From positions 1-36,078 of the forward strand of contig JAABUB010000001.1 in assembly GCA_011389575.1 (NCBI GenBank): 36,078 nucleotides of DNA, written 5' to 3'. Position numbers and translations under genes: made by a program. Positions 35,221-36,078 of the stretch are shown here, piece after piece (the first letter of the stretch is position 1; each line of letters opens with the position of its first letter). The DNA comes from Desulfotignum sp. GTDB lineage: Bacteria; Desulfobacterota; Desulfobacteria; Desulfobacterales; Desulfobacteraceae. Below the pieces are notes generated by a model. It was not told the DNA's origin and did no database searches. It saw only the letters and a program-made list of their open reading frames with translations.

Positions 35221-35949
35221 TCATCGGGTCAGGCCGGCGATTTCTTCAGAGGTCAGGTACCGCCAGGCCCCGGACTGCAAATCATCCAAAGATATGTTGG
35301 CCATGCGGACCCGCACAAGGGTTTCCACCCGGTTGCCGGTCTTTCCCACCATCCTGCGGATCTGCCGGTTCATCCCCTGCTTGAGAACAATGGTGAACCT
35401 GTTTTTTGATGTCCGCCGCACCCTGGCTTTTCGGGTTTTTTTCCCCTGGATCACCATGCCCCGGGCCATGGCATCAAGATCTGCATCTTTTACAGGATGA
35501 GAAGTGGTGACCTGGTATTCTTTTTCATGGTTGTGGGAAGGATGGGACAGTTTGTTGTGCAGGTCCCCGTCATTGGTGAGCAGCACCAGGCCCTGGGAGT
35601 CCTTATCCAGTCTGCCCACAGGAAAGATCCGTTCGTGTATCGGCACAAGATCCAGGATGATCCGGGCCTGCTTTTGCGCGCAGGAAGTGACCACGCCTTT
35701 GGGCTTGTTTACGGCAATATACACAAAATCAGTTTTTCCGGGCAGATGCACCCTGGTGCCGTCATACAGCACCACATCATTTTCCGGATCCACCCGGGTG
35801 CCCAGCGTGGTGACCGTGCTGTCATTGACCTGTATATGTCCGGCAACAATCAGTTCTTCGCCTGCCCGCCTGGAACATACCCCGGCCCTGGCCAGAAATT
35901 TTTGCAGCCGCATGGGTTCATTATGTGGTTTATGACCGGTAGTCGGCAT
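35221..35949 (-). CDS. RsuA/RluB/RluE/RluF-family pseudouridine synthase
   Basis: Converts a specific uridine of rRNA to pseudouridine. From the ATG at 35949 the protein has 242 residues. An S4 RNA-binding domain comes first (MRLQKFLARAGVCSRRAGEE, from residue 13), then the catalytic domain with YIAVNKPKGVVTSC and the active-site motif GRLDKDSQGLVLLTNDGDL, in which Asp115 is the nucleophile. KQGMNRQIRRMVGKTGNRV is the family's C-terminal signature. It is closest in layout to RluB or RluF; the target base cannot be assigned. Start choice is uncertain: the ATG at 35913, directly before the S4 domain, is equally possible, and neither has a clear ribosome site. The longer start overlaps argJ by 20 bases. 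Confidence 0.9.
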   Translation of the reverse strand: MPTTGHKPHNEPMRLQKFLARAGVCSRRAGEELIVAGHIQVNDSTVTTLGTRVDPENDVVLYDGTRVHLPGKTDFVYIAVNKPKGVVTSCAQKQARIILDLVPIHERIFPVGRLDKDSQGLVLLTNDGDLHNKLSHPSHNHEKEYQVTTSHPVKDADLDAMARGMVIQGKKTRKARVRRTSKNRFTIVLKQGMNRQIRRMVGKTGNRVETLVRVRMANISLDDLQSGAWRYLTSEEIAGLTR

Positions 35950-36078
35950 TGATCTTGACATAGTTCTCACTGAAATCACAGAATAAGAATTTATCTGCGT
36001 ATTTTCCCAGATGCAGGTCCAGGGTGATAAAAATCTCTCTGGCTTTCATGACGGCAGCTGCTTTTTGTTCCGCTTCTT
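35930..36078 (-). CDS. argJ: Glutamate N-acetyltransferase / amino-acid acetyltransferase, 3' end
   Basis: Only the last 48 codons lie in the window; the gene continues past the right edge. The translation, read by hand on the minus strand, ends with FCDFSENYVKINADYRS and a TAA stop at 35932-35930. The closing pattern Y-V-x-I-N-A-D-Y is characteristic of ArgJ, which recycles the acetyl group between N-acetylornithine and glutamate in arginine synthesis. The preceding part IFITLDLHLGKYADKF also fits the strand that lies before this end in ArgJ. The short length limits certainty, but the terminal motif is distinctive. Confidence 0.8.
   Translation of the reverse strand, partial: EAEQKAAAVMKAREIFITLDLHLGKYADKFLFCDFSENYVKINADYRS

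Noticed and set aside
1-36078. Search for tRNA, rRNA, CRISPR, insertion sequences and phage genes
   Set aside because: Reading both strands showed no cloverleaf-like spacing, regular repeats, transposase or integrase motifs; absence by eye is not proof.

Overview
The window reads as a chromosomal, mostly housekeeping region from a Gram-negative anaerobe of the Desulfobacteraceae type (Desulfobacterota, formerly Deltaproteobacteria). The reasons are a complete lipid A / outer-membrane assembly cluster with LpxI instead of LpxH, the class of EF-G-like protein, a DHH-CBS-tRNA nucleotidyltransferase fusion, type IV pilus genes, and protein sequences that resemble sulfate reducers of this family. 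The assignment is by protein resemblance from memory, not by a search. No rRNA, tRNA, CRISPR array, insertion sequence or prophage gene was seen, and no gap between genes exceeds about 250 bases.

Layout. (1) Positions 24-5211, plus strand: xseA-xseB-ispA-dxs-tlyA, a tightly overlapping run for exonuclease VII, isoprenoid precursors and rRNA methylation. (2) 5301-7373, plus strand: an EF-G paralogue with its own leader, closed by a strong hairpin terminator at 7405-7452. (3) 7488-10433, minus strand: purC followed by a ParB-like gene and a radical-SAM gene of the spore-photoproduct-lyase family, all three overlapping; this is the most unusual part of the window. (4) 10687-12378, plus strand: a TolC-like outer-membrane channel and a small gene of unknown function. 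(5) 12389-27868, minus strand: 14 genes in one direction, read as lysS-lolC-lolD-bamA-ompH-lpxD-lpxA-lpxI-lpxB-corC-aroE-aroA-aroK-aroC. It joins lysyl-tRNA synthesis, lipoprotein export, outer-membrane protein insertion, lipid A synthesis and the late shikimate pathway. (6) 27979-30515, minus strand: pilC-pilS. (7) 30651-35159, plus strand: the DHH-CBS-nucleotidyltransferase fusion, trpS and an HdeD-like membrane protein. (8) 35221-36078, minus strand: an RsuA-family pseudouridine synthase and the 3' end of argJ.

How the parts fit. The central minus-strand run makes the outer membrane: LolCD releases lipoproteins from the inner membrane, the Skp-like chaperone and BamA deliver and insert beta-barrel proteins, and LpxD-LpxA-LpxI-LpxB supply the lipid A disaccharide. 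fabZ, normally between lpxD and lpxA, is missing here. BamA carries an extra periplasmic domain before its first POTRA repeat. The four aro genes at the end of the run convert dehydroshikimate to chorismate.

The best candidate for a poorly described system is the coupled ParB-like / SPL-like pair at 7488-9559. The SPL homologue keeps the radical-SAM cysteines but appears to have lost the cysteine hydrogen donor of true spore photoproduct lyase, and the ParB-like partner has no ParA and a changed CTP-binding motif. It is translated as one unit downstream of purC in an organism with no sign of sporulation.
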